Below, in pieces: positions 1 to 9,600 of a stretch of 64,000 bases of DNA (positions within the stretch are counted from its first letter, which is position 1; the number at the start of each line of letters is the position of its first letter). The position numbers and the translations under genes are program-made. The notes beneath the pieces are model-generated. The model made no database searches. It was given only the letters and a program-made list of their open reading frames with translations, and was not told the DNA's origin. The DNA lies in contig NZ_JAHVHU010000021.1 of NCBI RefSeq assembly GCF_019802045.1, positions 1 to 64,000 on the forward strand, in the 5' to 3' direction. This DNA comes from Membranihabitans marinus. GTDB lineage: Bacteria; Bacteroidota; Bacteroidia; Chitinophagales; Saprospiraceae.

Positions 1-68
1 GCAAGTTCATCCTTGTCTGCAATCTGATTGACCAATTCATCGAGTAATTTTTGAGTTTGATCTTTCAT
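1..68 (-). CDS. N-terminal fragment of a gene running off the left edge; possibly an IS256-like transposase
   Basis: An ATG on the minus strand (bases 66-68) opens a frame that stays open to the window edge and encodes 22 residues starting MKDQTQKLLDELVNQIADKD. This short, charged, helical start resembles the first residues of some IS256-family transposases, but so little is visible that the product cannot be fixed. The upstream side is a 90-bp tandem repeat with no other gene. The sequence to the left of the window would settle it. Confidence 0.35.
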   Translation of the reverse strand, partial: MKDQTQKLLDELVNQIADKDEL

Positions 69-180
69 AGTATAAAGTTTTTAGACTCACAAAATCAGAT
101 CAATTCCGCTCAACACAAAATTTTTTGGAAAGTCTTCTTGAACTCCACAAATACACAAACTACTTGACAGTCCCAAAAAA

Positions 181-630
181 TACCACCTCACAATCAGCAC
201 AAGCTGTGCGCCAAATCTCATGACCTAACTCCAAACTCAAGTACCAAACCACAAACCATACCACCGCACATCAGCATAACCATAAAAGTTAAACTATACG
301 CTAAATCCTATGAACCGACTCCAGACTCAAGAACCAAACCAAAAACCATTCCACCGCACATCAGCATAACCATAAAAGTTAAACTATACGCTAAATCCTA
401 TGAACCGACTCCAGACTAAAGAACCAAACCACAAACCATACCACCTCACATCAGCATAACCATAAAAGTTAAACTATACGCTAAATCCTATGAACCGACT
501 CCAGTCTCAGGAACCAAACCACAAACAATACCACCGCACATCAACGCATTCCAGTAAAGTTAAGCTACATGCCAATCCCCATGAACTGACGCCAAACTTC
601 AGAACCTTACCACAGTCATTACCGATTCAA
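181..630. repeat. 90-bp tandem repeat, about five units
   Basis: Three nearly identical 90-base units begin at 271, 361 and 451 with TCAGCATAACCATAAAAG and differ at only a few positions. A shorter degenerate unit precedes them (about 193) and a diverged unit follows (about 541). The unit is A- and C-rich on the plus strand and encodes no convincing protein: the 60-codon frame at 490-672 is a by-product. It fills the gap between the partial gene at the left edge and the 3' end of the T9SS protein gene. Confidence 0.9.
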
Positions 631-659
631 ATGCACTTCTATGCCCTATCAACCATCAA

Positions 660-2735
660 TCAATTAGACTGATAAATCACTCGAATATGATCCATTCGGT
701 CCCCAGAAATTACCTGAAGTATATACATACCGGAAACATTGAAAATATCACCTGACAAATCAATCCGCTGTTTACCAATTTCCAGATCAAAATGATGCCG
801 GGATAAAAACGCTCCCTGGCTATTCAACACGCGTATCTCCACTGGTCCTTTTTGTTGGAGATCAAGATTTAGTTGGAGGTTATGTGTAAATGGATTCGGA
901 TAAGCGTTAAGTTCAGATTGTGACACCTGAATTTCTTCGCTGTTGATTTTCTCACGGACTTCATCCGAAATCCCCCATTCAATATTCTCTTTGGCAACGG
1001 TTTGTACGATCGCCCTAGAGTAACCTTGTACCAATTCTGCTCCACATGTATCCATGAGAATCAGATTTTGTGTCAGCATGGTGGTTTCTTCGTGGCACGT
1101 ATCGGTAAAAGTCCAGACTCGACTCACATCAGTGCGGTACGGATCTTCACTGGAATAGGACACAAAGAACTTGTAATCTACCTCAAATTGTCGTGTAGAA
1201 TCACCGAGGTATATGGGTTGGTCGTTGACTGGCAATGTAATGCGGTTATTCTCATCTTTTTCCAATGTACCACACAATAGCGTGTCAACAGGTACATCAA
1301 ATACATCCGCTGTAAGTGCACAAGTTGGGCTAAAAACAATTCGTTGCGTAAACGTATCCGTCATGACGACCGTGTCACATTGGGACTCCACTATAAACTG
1401 ACGCAATAGTCCTTTGGCCCCACATTCTGTATATTCTTCACGGAGCTTTTGAGTTATTTTCAGGTTCTCCGGACAATCGGACTGTATCACACCATTGCTC
1501 AACATAAACGTAGTATCAATCGGGTTTCCGTCATTGCAATCCATGGTATATACGGTCAAACTGTCAATATTTACAGTGTCCGCTTTAATTTGATATCGAC
1601 CAAAAACCGCATTTAAAAGTTCTGAAGATAAAGCGACATTGCCTTTGCGATAGTTCTCCAAAGCCAACTCGACGACATCCTGGTAGGTATTCTGATAAGA
1701 TTCATAGGAAATAAAGATGTCATCTAACGTCAACAACTCCTTGTACTGAACCGTATCATTGGCTGGCGGATCGGGTTCATCAGGTTTATCAGGTTTGTCT
1801 GGCTTATCCGGTTCATCGTCTCTACACAAGCCATCGACCATAATCTTTTGCTCAGCTTCTATTTTCTTTCCCGTGCATTGATCTGAAAACACCCATGTTC
1901 GTATGACCACATATTTACGATGTTCCTGAATCATAGTATATACTTTGTCATAATACGAAACATAAACTTTGGAAGAATGACAAGAAGATTCCCAGCCCCC
2001 ATACAAGGTCACCGGTTTGATATAATCAGCCAGCTTTACATGGTTGTTGTCTTCGTACTTGATCGGTGCACACATCCACTGAACATCGGGAATATTGAGC
2101 ATTTTCTTAGAAAATGAACAGGACGGAACAACATGGATTTTTTGGGTCAGTTTTAGTGTATAATCACGATTGCCACACCATACTCCGATGGAGAAATTCC
2201 GGATAATGGTTCCGGTTCCGCATTTTCCCAGTTCCGGCCAGATATCCTGGGTAACCATAATCTTACAATCATCGACATACCCAAGTCGTACTTTATCGGT
2301 GACATGTTTCTTTTCCGTGTAGTGGTATCCCTTTTGATCCCAGTCATTGTACCCGGAACCATGTCCCTGAGTTGTGTAGCTTCCTGATTTGTACTTGGTT
2401 ACACATTCAATGTCCTTCACAGGGTGATGTGTAGGCAGCTTTTTGCCATATTTATCGATGATGTACGTGGAGTTTCTAATCCACCCTGTTTTATAGGTTC
2501 CAAAGGCCTCATCGAGTCGGGATTTTGCCGCTGCATTCCATTTCGGTGAATTGTTTTTCGCCGCGTCCTCTACGATATCCCGGTAATACTTTTCATATGC
2601 CTCGCAACTGATGGTGACATCTCCAAGCTTAATAATTTTGGGACCCCAAGGCGCCTCCTCGGCTTGCAAAGGTGAACCCAGTAAAAAAATTAGAGATAAT
2701 GTGGTGAAAAATGGTGCGTAAAAGTTCATTTCCAT
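660..2735 (-). CDS. Secreted T9SS type A sorting-domain protein with duplicated module
   Basis: A 691-residue exported protein. The N-terminus carries a hydrophobic signal peptide (about residues 5-25, ending LQAEEAP). Two related modules follow: one starting near residue 34 (LGDVTISCEAYEKYYRDIV) and one near residue 335 (LDDIFISYESYQNTYQDVV), separated by an acidic PDKPDKPDKPDEPD linker around residue 310-330. Both contain several cysteines. The last ~80 residues (NAYPNPFTHNLQLNL ... GMYILQVISGD) are a typical T9SS type A C-terminal sorting domain, so the protein should cross the outer membrane and stay on the surface or be released. The same module occurs near residue 1950 of the 2615-residue protein at 6680-14527, so the two are related. 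The biological role of the module is unknown. No partner gene is evident; it is transcribed in the same direction as the purM operon but separated by 131 AT-rich bases. Confidence 0.85.
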   Translation of the reverse strand: MEMNFYAPFFTTLSLIFLLGSPLQAEEAPWGPKIIKLGDVTISCEAYEKYYRDIVEDAAKNNSPKWNAAAKSRLDEAFGTYKTGWIRNSTYIIDKYGKKLPTHHPVKDIECVTKYKSGSYTTQGHGSGYNDWDQKGYHYTEKKHVTDKVRLGYVDDCKIMVTQDIWPELGKCGTGTIIRNFSIGVWCGNRDYTLKLTQKIHVVPSCSFSKKMLNIPDVQWMCAPIKYEDNNHVKLADYIKPVTLYGGWESSCHSSKVYVSYYDKVYTMIQEHRKYVVIRTWVFSDQCTGKKIEAEQKIMVDGLCRDDEPDKPDKPDKPDEPDPPANDTVQYKELLTLDDIFISYESYQNTYQDVVELALENYRKGNVALSSELLNAVFGRYQIKADTVNIDSLTVYTMDCNDGNPIDTTFMLSNGVIQSDCPENLKITQKLREEYTECGAKGLLRQFIVESQCDTVVMTDTFTQRIVFSPTCALTADVFDVPVDTLLCGTLEKDENNRITLPVNDQPIYLGDSTRQFEVDYKFFVSYSSEDPYRTDVSRVWTFTDTCHEETTMLTQNLILMDTCGAELVQGYSRAIVQTVAKENIEWGISDEVREKINSEEIQVSQSELNAYPNPFTHNLQLNLDLQQKGPVEIRVLNSQGAFLSRHHFDLEIGKQRIDLSGDIFNVSGMYILQVISGDRMDHIRVIYQSN

Positions 2736-2866
2736 ATTGAGACAATTTTAACTTACTATGAAAGTAATAATAAAATTGTACAATCTCGATATGTTATACC
2801 ATAAACATTTTAATATATCATTTGAAAATATATAATTATTTACAAATAAGACATTTACACATTAGA

Positions 2867-4102
2867 TCAAACAGTCATTTTACCCTTATACTCACCTTTA
2901 TCTAATTTTTCCTTGACTGCATCAAAGGCATCCAGCGTGAGTTCCACGTCTTCAGACGTGTGTGCAGCAGTTGGAATAAGACGAAGTAAGATCACACCCT
3001 TCGGTACGACAGGATAAACCACGATCGAACAAAATATACCATGCTCTTCTCTCAGATCTTTTACCATCGCACATGCTTCCATGGTATCGCCTTTCATAAA
3101 TACCGGTGTCACACAGCTCTCTGTATTTCCCAGATTGTATCCGCGATCTCGCAACCCGGATTGCAGTTGATTCACGATATCCCACAATTTCTCTTTAAGC
3201 TCAGGATGTTTACGAATCAATTCCAGTCGTTTGAGGCCTCCTTCGACATAGCCCATGGGCAATGATTTAGCAAATACCTGAGACCGGGCATTGTACTTCA
3301 GATATCGGATTACTTCTTTATCTGCAGCAAAAAAGGCGCCGATTCCAGCCATCGATTTGGCAAAAGTAGAGAAGTAAAGATCAATTCCCTCCGTCACGCC
3401 TTGCTCCTCGCCCACGCCGGCACCGGTTTTACCGATCGTTCCAAAACCATGCGCATCGTCCACCAATATTCGGAAGTCATACCGTTCTTTCAATTCCAAT
3501 ATTTCCTTGATCCGGCCTTGTTCGCCTTGCATACCAAAAACACCTTCTGTAATAACGAGGATTCCACCACCCGTTTTTTCAGTAATCGCTGTTGCTCGTT
3601 CTAACTGTGTCACCAGGTTATCGATATCATTATGCTGGTAAGCAAATCGTTTACCAACATGCAATCGCACCCCATCCACGATGCAGGCATGAGAACCGTC
3701 ATCATAGATCGCTACATCTCTTCGGCTTAGAAGCGCGTCGATAGCAGACACCATGGACTGGTAGCCAAAGTTGACTAAGAACGCAGATTCCTTACCAACA
3801 AAATCTGCAAGTTCCTTCTCGAGTTTGGCGTGTTGGCTGGTTTGACCGGACATCAACCGAGATCCCATCGGATAAGCCAGTCCCCAGTCTTTGACCGATT
3901 GGGCATCGGCTTTACGCACTTCGGGATGATTGGCCAATCCCAGATAATTGTTGACACTCCATACGACTACTTCGCGTCCATTAAACGTCATTCGGGAACC
4001 GATATCACCTTCGAGTTCGGGAAATACAAAATAACCTTCACCAAAGTCTGCATACTTTCCCAGTGGACCTGGCTGATTTACAATTCTGCTAAATATATCC
4101 AT
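2867..4102 (-). CDS. Alpha-oxoamine synthase family PLP enzyme (serine palmitoyltransferase/KBL/BioF-like)
   Basis: A fold-type I PLP enzyme of 411 residues that joins an acyl-CoA to an amino acid with loss of CO2. Visible motifs: NNYLGLANHP near the N-terminus, DDAHGFGTIG, and STFAKSMAGIGAF, whose Lys is the expected Schiff-base residue (about residue 249 from this start). The longer frame to 4120 would need a TTG start; the ATG at 4100-4102 lies one base after the folC stop (TGA-T-ATG), so it is preferred and implies translational coupling. In Bacteroidota this subfamily is often annotated simply as an aminotransferase; roles proposed for relatives include sphingolipid or sulfonolipid (capnine) base synthesis, 2-amino-3-ketobutyrate ligation and biotin synthesis. 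No bio genes are adjacent, so a lipid role is the favoured inference but unproved. Confidence 0.85.
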   Translation of the reverse strand: MDIFSRIVNQPGPLGKYADFGEGYFVFPELEGDIGSRMTFNGREVVVWSVNNYLGLANHPEVRKADAQSVKDWGLAYPMGSRLMSGQTSQHAKLEKELADFVGKESAFLVNFGYQSMVSAIDALLSRRDVAIYDDGSHACIVDGVRLHVGKRFAYQHNDIDNLVTQLERATAITEKTGGGILVITEGVFGMQGEQGRIKEILELKERYDFRILVDDAHGFGTIGKTGAGVGEEQGVTEGIDLYFSTFAKSMAGIGAFFAADKEVIRYLKYNARSQVFAKSLPMGYVEGGLKRLELIRKHPELKEKLWDIVNQLQSGLRDRGYNLGNTESCVTPVFMKGDTMEACAMVKDLREEHGIFCSIVVYPVVPKGVILLRLIPTAAHTSEDVELTLDAFDAVKEKLDKGEYKGKMTV

Positions 4103-4103
4103 A

Positions 4104-5417
4104 TCATAAAATTTCTTCAAGAAGATATATACTGCCCATGACTAGGCCGATATCCTCTTTATTCGCATTTAAAATAATTTCATTAATGGCACGCTGTACC
4201 GATGGCCATGTTTCTCCATTAAGGCCATATTTCTGAGCCTCAAACTGCAATACATTAGAATCCATTGCTCTAGGAACATTTGCCGCACAAAAATAATACG
4301 TGGCATGATCAGGTAACACGGAAAAAGTCTCCTCTAAATTCTTCCCTTTGACCAATCCTAAAACAATGTGCAAATGTACACTATTATTTTTAAAAAAGCG
4401 TTCGAAATACCTTAAGCCTGCCGGATTATGTGCTGCATCAGCGATAATCAACGGCGAACCATGGATCACCTCATACCGTCCTCTAAACCCTGTCAAACGA
4501 ATAAAGTTTTCCAACCCGGATTTAGCTGCTGTTGATTTCAAGGGCAATTCCTTATTTTCCTTCAATATGTGTAACGCATGCAATACTGTATTGAGGTTGT
4601 ACCGGTGGTATTCTGCTTTGTTGGGAAGTTCAATCTTTGAACCCGGTAAAACGTTTTTCTGAAGGTGATACACTATCCCGTCGTGTGTGTCCTCAGAACG
4701 GAGGATCAGTGATCGATCTGAATAAATCAACTTAGATTCTTTTTCATCTGCTATCTTCTCAAAGACCGGGTAAAGTTTGGGGTCTACATTCCCCAATACG
4801 GTCGGACGATTCTTTTTAATGATTCCTGCTTTCTCATGAGCTATTAATTCGAGACTATCTCCGAGAATATCCTGATGATCATAATCGATATTGGTAATAA
4901 TAGCCAATAGCGGTGTGATTACATTGGTCGCGTCCAACCGACCGCCCAGACCGGTTTCCATAAGGACAATATCCACCTCCTGATCCGCAAACCAGCAACA
5001 TGCCAGTCCCATGCTCATTTCAAAAAAAGAAAGGTGACTGGTCCGCAAATAATCATAATGTCTCTGGACCCAGGCCAACACGGATTCTTCGTCAATCAGG
5101 TCACCGTTAACCTTCATGCGTTCCCGGTACGATAGCAGATGCGGTGAAGTGAACAAACCGGTTTTGAAGTCATTCTTTTGATAAACAGCAGCCAACATAT
5201 GTGCTACCGAGCCTTTGCCATTTGTTCCGGCAATATGTATCGATCGAAACCGGTCCTGGGGATTCCCCAGATACGCCAAAAAATTGGAAACTTTTTCCAG
5301 ATCATAGGTATCCAGCGCTTTCCGGCCGACATGTTGGAACATGGGCAAAGCATTCATAATAAATGCCTCCGCTTGTGCATAGGATGTTATCTTATCCTGT
5401 TGATCGTTATTGGTCAT
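4104..5417 (-). CDS. folC: Bifunctional folylpolyglutamate synthase/dihydrofolate synthase
   Basis: FolC adds glutamate to dihydropteroate and to reduced folates in the cytoplasm using ATP. The Mur-ligase-type P-loop IAGTNGKGSVAHML lies near residue 62-75, followed by the family motifs FTSPHLLSYRERMKVNG and METGLGGRLDATNV, and ITNIDYDHQDILG. Length from the chosen start is 437 residues, normal for FolC. The start at 5415-5417 (MTNNDQQDK) was chosen over an upstream in-frame start at 5492 because it sits one base past the purM stop and is preceded by GGGGTG, a plausible ribosome binding site. It lies between purM and the oxoamine synthase in a tightly packed operon. Confidence 0.95.
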   Translation of the reverse strand: MTNNDQQDKITSYAQAEAFIMNALPMFQHVGRKALDTYDLEKVSNFLAYLGNPQDRFRSIHIAGTNGKGSVAHMLAAVYQKNDFKTGLFTSPHLLSYRERMKVNGDLIDEESVLAWVQRHYDYLRTSHLSFFEMSMGLACCWFADQEVDIVLMETGLGGRLDATNVITPLLAIITNIDYDHQDILGDSLELIAHEKAGIIKKNRPTVLGNVDPKLYPVFEKIADEKESKLIYSDRSLILRSEDTHDGIVYHLQKNVLPGSKIELPNKAEYHRYNLNTVLHALHILKENKELPLKSTAAKSGLENFIRLTGFRGRYEVIHGSPLIIADAAHNPAGLRYFERFFKNNSVHLHIVLGLVKGKNLEETFSVLPDHATYYFCAANVPRAMDSNVLQFEAQKYGLNGETWPSVQRAINEIILNANKEDIGLVMGSIYLLEEIL

Positions 5418-5418
5418 A

Positions 5419-6600
5419 TCACCCCAGTAGATGATAAGTACCTTGATCGTCAGTGACAGTAACACGGGATGGTCCCTGTGCTTTTTCCACATGGCCGATC
5501 ACCTGTGCATCGATATGGAAGTCTTCCGCTATTTCTATCATGCGACGAGCCGATGCCTCATCAGTATAAATTTCCAGCCGGTGCCCCATATTAAAAATTT
5601 GGTACATTTCTTTTCTGGGCAACCCCGATTCGTTTTCGATCAATTGGAATACAGGCGGCAGTGGCAACAAATTATTTTTCACGATCTGTACTTGATCCGC
5701 AAAGTGAAGGACTTTGCTTTGCCCACCACCTGTACAATGAATCATCCCATTGACATGGATGGGCAATTCATCAACAATAGCTTTAATCAGTGGCGCATAT
5801 GTTCTTGTTGGAGAAAGCATTATGTCACCTATCAAATACTCTTTACCATCGATTTGAACCACATCATCCAGCCGCTTACTTCCAACGTACTGGTACTGAG
5901 AATCAACATTGGGATCTCTGGATTCAGGGTATTTCTCACCGTAGTAAGCATCCAGAATATCATGCCTTGCCGAAGTCAGTCCATTGCTGCCCAGTCCGCC
6001 GTTGTAGGCGTTTTCATAGGTCGCATGACCATAGGAAGCAAACCCGACGATGACATCACCGGGCTTGATGTGATTGACAATGACATTTTCCCTCTTCATC
6101 CGGGCAAAAGTGGTATATCCTACATCAATTGTTCGAACGATATCTCCCACATCAGCCGTCTCTCCGCCAGCCAAATGAATGCCGATATTATAAGGTTTTA
6201 ATTGATCCGTAAATTCTTCAAAAAAATCAATGATCTCCCTAATAACTTCGCCTGGAATCAGACTCTTATTTCGTCCGATGGTGGAAGAAACGACGATATT
6301 ATCCAAAGCACCTACGCAGGCCATGTCATCAATATTCATGACCAGCGCGTCCTGGGCGATCCCTCGCCAGACACTGGCATCGCCGGTCTCTTTGTATTTC
6401 AGGTAAGCCAGGCTGGTTTTCGTCCCGGCTGTATCGGAGTGCATAATGTTGCAATACCGATCATCACCGACCAGATAATCCGGAAGAATCTTACAAAAAG
6501 CATTCGGATATAAGCCCTTATCCAGATGTTTTATGGCTTCATGCACCTCCGCTTTTGAGGCAGAGACCCCTCGCTTTTCATATTTTAATGAATCACCCAT
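5419..6600 (-). CDS. purM: Phosphoribosylformylglycinamidine cyclo-ligase (AIR synthase), Bacteroidota type
   Basis: PurM closes the imidazole ring of FGAM to give AIR, step five of purine synthesis, using ATP. The 393-residue protein has the variant sequence of Bacteroidota PurM: KRGVSASKAEVHEAIKHLDK at the N-terminus, HSDTAGTKTSLAYL, QDALVMNIDDMACVGA and HLAGGETADVGDIVRTIDVG, followed by the C-terminal GHRLEIYTDE region of the PurM/SelD fold. It is the first gene of the purM-folC-oxoamine synthase run. A TAnnTTTG-type promoter element lies only ~15 bases upstream, which would give a very short leader. Confidence 0.93.
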   Translation of the reverse strand: MGDSLKYEKRGVSASKAEVHEAIKHLDKGLYPNAFCKILPDYLVGDDRYCNIMHSDTAGTKTSLAYLKYKETGDASVWRGIAQDALVMNIDDMACVGALDNIVVSSTIGRNKSLIPGEVIREIIDFFEEFTDQLKPYNIGIHLAGGETADVGDIVRTIDVGYTTFARMKRENVIVNHIKPGDVIVGFASYGHATYENAYNGGLGSNGLTSARHDILDAYYGEKYPESRDPNVDSQYQYVGSKRLDDVVQIDGKEYLIGDIMLSPTRTYAPLIKAIVDELPIHVNGMIHCTGGGQSKVLHFADQVQIVKNNLLPLPPVFQLIENESGLPRKEMYQIFNMGHRLEIYTDEASARRMIEIAEDFHIDAQVIGHVEKAQGPSRVTVTDDQGTYHLLG

Positions 6601-6614
6601 TTCTTATTTTTTTG

Positions 6615-6622
6615 CAAAAATA
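6615..6622 (-). promoter_or_regulatory. Putative Bacteroidota sigma-A -7 element for purM
   Basis: Minus-strand TATTTTTG matches the Bacteroidota -7 consensus TAnnTTTG. It sits 15 bases upstream of the purM ATG, so transcription would begin a handful of bases before the start codon. This is a motif match only. Confidence 0.45.
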
Positions 6623-6679
6623 GCAATTTAGACTGATCTTAGAAAGCTCAGTCTCTCGATATTGAACTTCTCCTCGCTC

Positions 6680-9600
6680 TTACCGTATCACTTCAAACCG
6701 TCCCGTCACGACCTGGTCATGAGTTCGGATCTGGTATACATACATTCCTGATGTATACCTATCGGTCAAATTGTGATGATAGATCGTTTCTCCGGCCTGA
6801 AGTTGTACCTCAAAAGATTCTATTTCCTTTCCATCGATCGATTGGATACTGATTAGAGCATCGGAAGTCTCCGGTGATGAAAATTCAAAAGTTTGATAAT
6901 ACTCCGCAGGGTTCGGGAAGAGTAGTACCTGAAGCTCTTTTGATTCTGACTCATATTTCAACGCTATCGGTCGTTTTTTGAGTTCTGGTGTATAAATTTC
7001 TGAATCAAAGCCAGCATTCAATGTCACATCGTCCAGGTTAAATTCTTTGGTGCCCTTGCCAAGGTCAAACGACAATAAAACATCATCCCGTTCTAGCCTT
7101 TGATCATGTGTCACACTATTCCACGATATGATAATATGGTTTCCATCTCGGGACCAATGGTCATCTGTGATATTTAATACAGACTTATCATGGATCGACC
7201 AATGCTCTATAGCATTCATATCCAATGACAATTGGAATCCAGCCAACCGGATTGATTCTGTCATCTTTACGACCAACCGAGTATGCCCATTAACATCGGT
7301 TGATTTCTCAAGTACTACAGGAAGTACTACCTGACGATTCCGGCTGGTTGTTCGAATGAGGTAATCCGAATCAAAGTTTACATCCCCCATCTTGACACCG
7401 ACCCAATTATTCTCCTGATAGGTGGACGAAGTTTCTATTCGCGAGTAAGCCTTCAAGGTAGATTTATCCACAAATCGCCAGGGTCTGACCTGCACAAAAG
7501 CATTCTGTTTGCCTAAAACGAGATTTCTGATCTCAGCCAAATCCATTCTTTCTATCAACCCATTGTTATTCACATCCGCAGCTACCTTTTGATAAGGATT
7601 GGCAAATACGGATGGATTGTTAAGATACCGTTGAAGTAAAATCACATCAAGCGTGGAAACGCCATTCCTGTAAGAGCTCTCTTTGTCCAGGTAGACGATT
7701 TCAGGATTCTCATCGATGTTCATGAAATATTTTCCATCTTCTACAAAGTAGGATGATTTTTGAGTCGGTCGGGATTGCATATTCAAGGTTACTCCCTGAA
7801 TAAAATTTTCATTGGGATCGACAATCGTACCAGCAAAAGTCATCGTGCTTCCGTCCGTGCTGCAATTGTTATTGACCACCACAATCTGTTCATGTTCGAG
7901 TGTTTCACCACTGCACCAATCCATAACCCGGTAGGTTCGAACTACTTTCTTCATATTCGGATTACCAATCACATCATGCACCTGATCATCATAGCCAATG
8001 GCCATCATGCGACATCCTTCCGGGAAGGTGTACTCTGCTTTCCCCACCAGGCTCACCGGTAGATTGGCATTTCCATTTGCATCATATGTCAGATTCATAC
8101 ATACCTGTGTGTCATCCGGCCAGGATATCATTTGCTTTCGAAGTGTGCATGTAGCTTCTATGGTAATATTCTGCGTATAGGTTTTTGTGATTTTATGATC
8201 GCCACATCCGGTGGTCACATGGAACTTACGCATGATGGTCCCTACGCCGCAATCATTTAGATCGGGCCAGATGTCCTGAGTAATTTCTGCACCACAATTG
8301 ACACCGATATACCCCCGGGTATAAGCCTCCGACACGTCCTCGAGGATAGTTACCGGTACGTTTCGCGTCCTCCATACGATGGTATTATCATGGGCTGTAT
8401 CCTGATAGCGAATCTCTTTGACAGAGTCCGTACACACCGTATTGACCACGCTAAATGCGGTCGGCAGCACTTCGCCATTCATATGGACAGGTTCTCCTTT
8501 TTCATTTTCCCACACAGCCTGGTATCCGCCAAGCAGATTATCCAGATGTTTAAATACGGTCTCATCCTGATCACTACTTCCACTTTGAATAGCCAGATCT
8601 AGTACAGGTTTGTAGTACTTTGCATAGGCATCGCAAGTGATGGTGATGTCATCCAGGTCAACCAGCTTTTTGGCAGGTACATCTTCCCGGATATATATGG
8701 TAGCCCGGCTGATGCTGTAATTGCACCATTGGTCCATCACCAGCAGTTCAACTTGAACGGTCTGGCACGCATCTTCACAACCAAATGGGATCCGCTTGGA
8801 CCACCCGCCACCAAGATGATGCTGTGGGACCTCAATCAAAGGATTGCCGTGTTCGTCTTTGGGACCACAATGGCTCGCCCAGTGCGCACGGATCCCGTCA
8901 ATCCATCCTTCCACTACACGATCTCCACATGCTTCATCATCCTCCAGCCATTCGATCATTTTTCGGTAATACAGTTCGATCTCGCCACTATCCAGTACAC
9001 TCAATGGATCGATGTTATTCAGTTCTTCAAGCGTCGTGACATGAGCGATCTTGTCCGTACACAAATCCACACAAAATTCATCCCAATCAACCCGCCGTCC
9101 AAGGACCAGTAAATCCCCGCAGTTATCCCAGCTGCCTTCATCTATATCAATCGCATTCATCCACCCTTTTTTAGATTGTAAGGTAAATTCCAGCGTAGTA
9201 TTGGCCACCACCGTGGGAGGTACTCTGTCCACCACACGAATAAACTTACTCCAGGTACTTTGATTCCAACAATTATCTGCGGCTTCATAGCGCACTTCTT
9301 TCACTTCTTGCTTAGAGTTCCCCATAGGTATGATAATGGGGTCTGAAGTATGGGAATAAGTATACACAGTACAAGTGTCACCGTTTGCCAAGATTTTTAA
9401 CTCCGTCGCCGTTAGCTCCATCGCTACTGCTCGGGTTCCTCCTTTTACATCGACCATTGCTTTCACAGAATGAATCCCACTACAATCATCTATAACCTGC
9501 ACATCCGGCACAAGAACCGCTGCATCGCAGCTGTGGTCCCGGGTCTGGTAAATCGTTGGATTATTTCTTTCCCATTCCAGGGCGGCACGATCAATTACAC

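Noticed and set aside
181-630. CRISPR array or plasmid iterons
   Set aside because: The whole 90-base unit is repeated without unique spacers, and no replication gene is adjacent.
490-672. 60-codon plus-strand ORF
   Set aside because: It translates the 90-bp tandem repeat and overlaps the T9SS gene end; no protein-like features.
5431-6201. 256-codon plus-strand ORF
   Set aside because: It is the antisense shadow of purM, which is a clear full-length enzyme gene.
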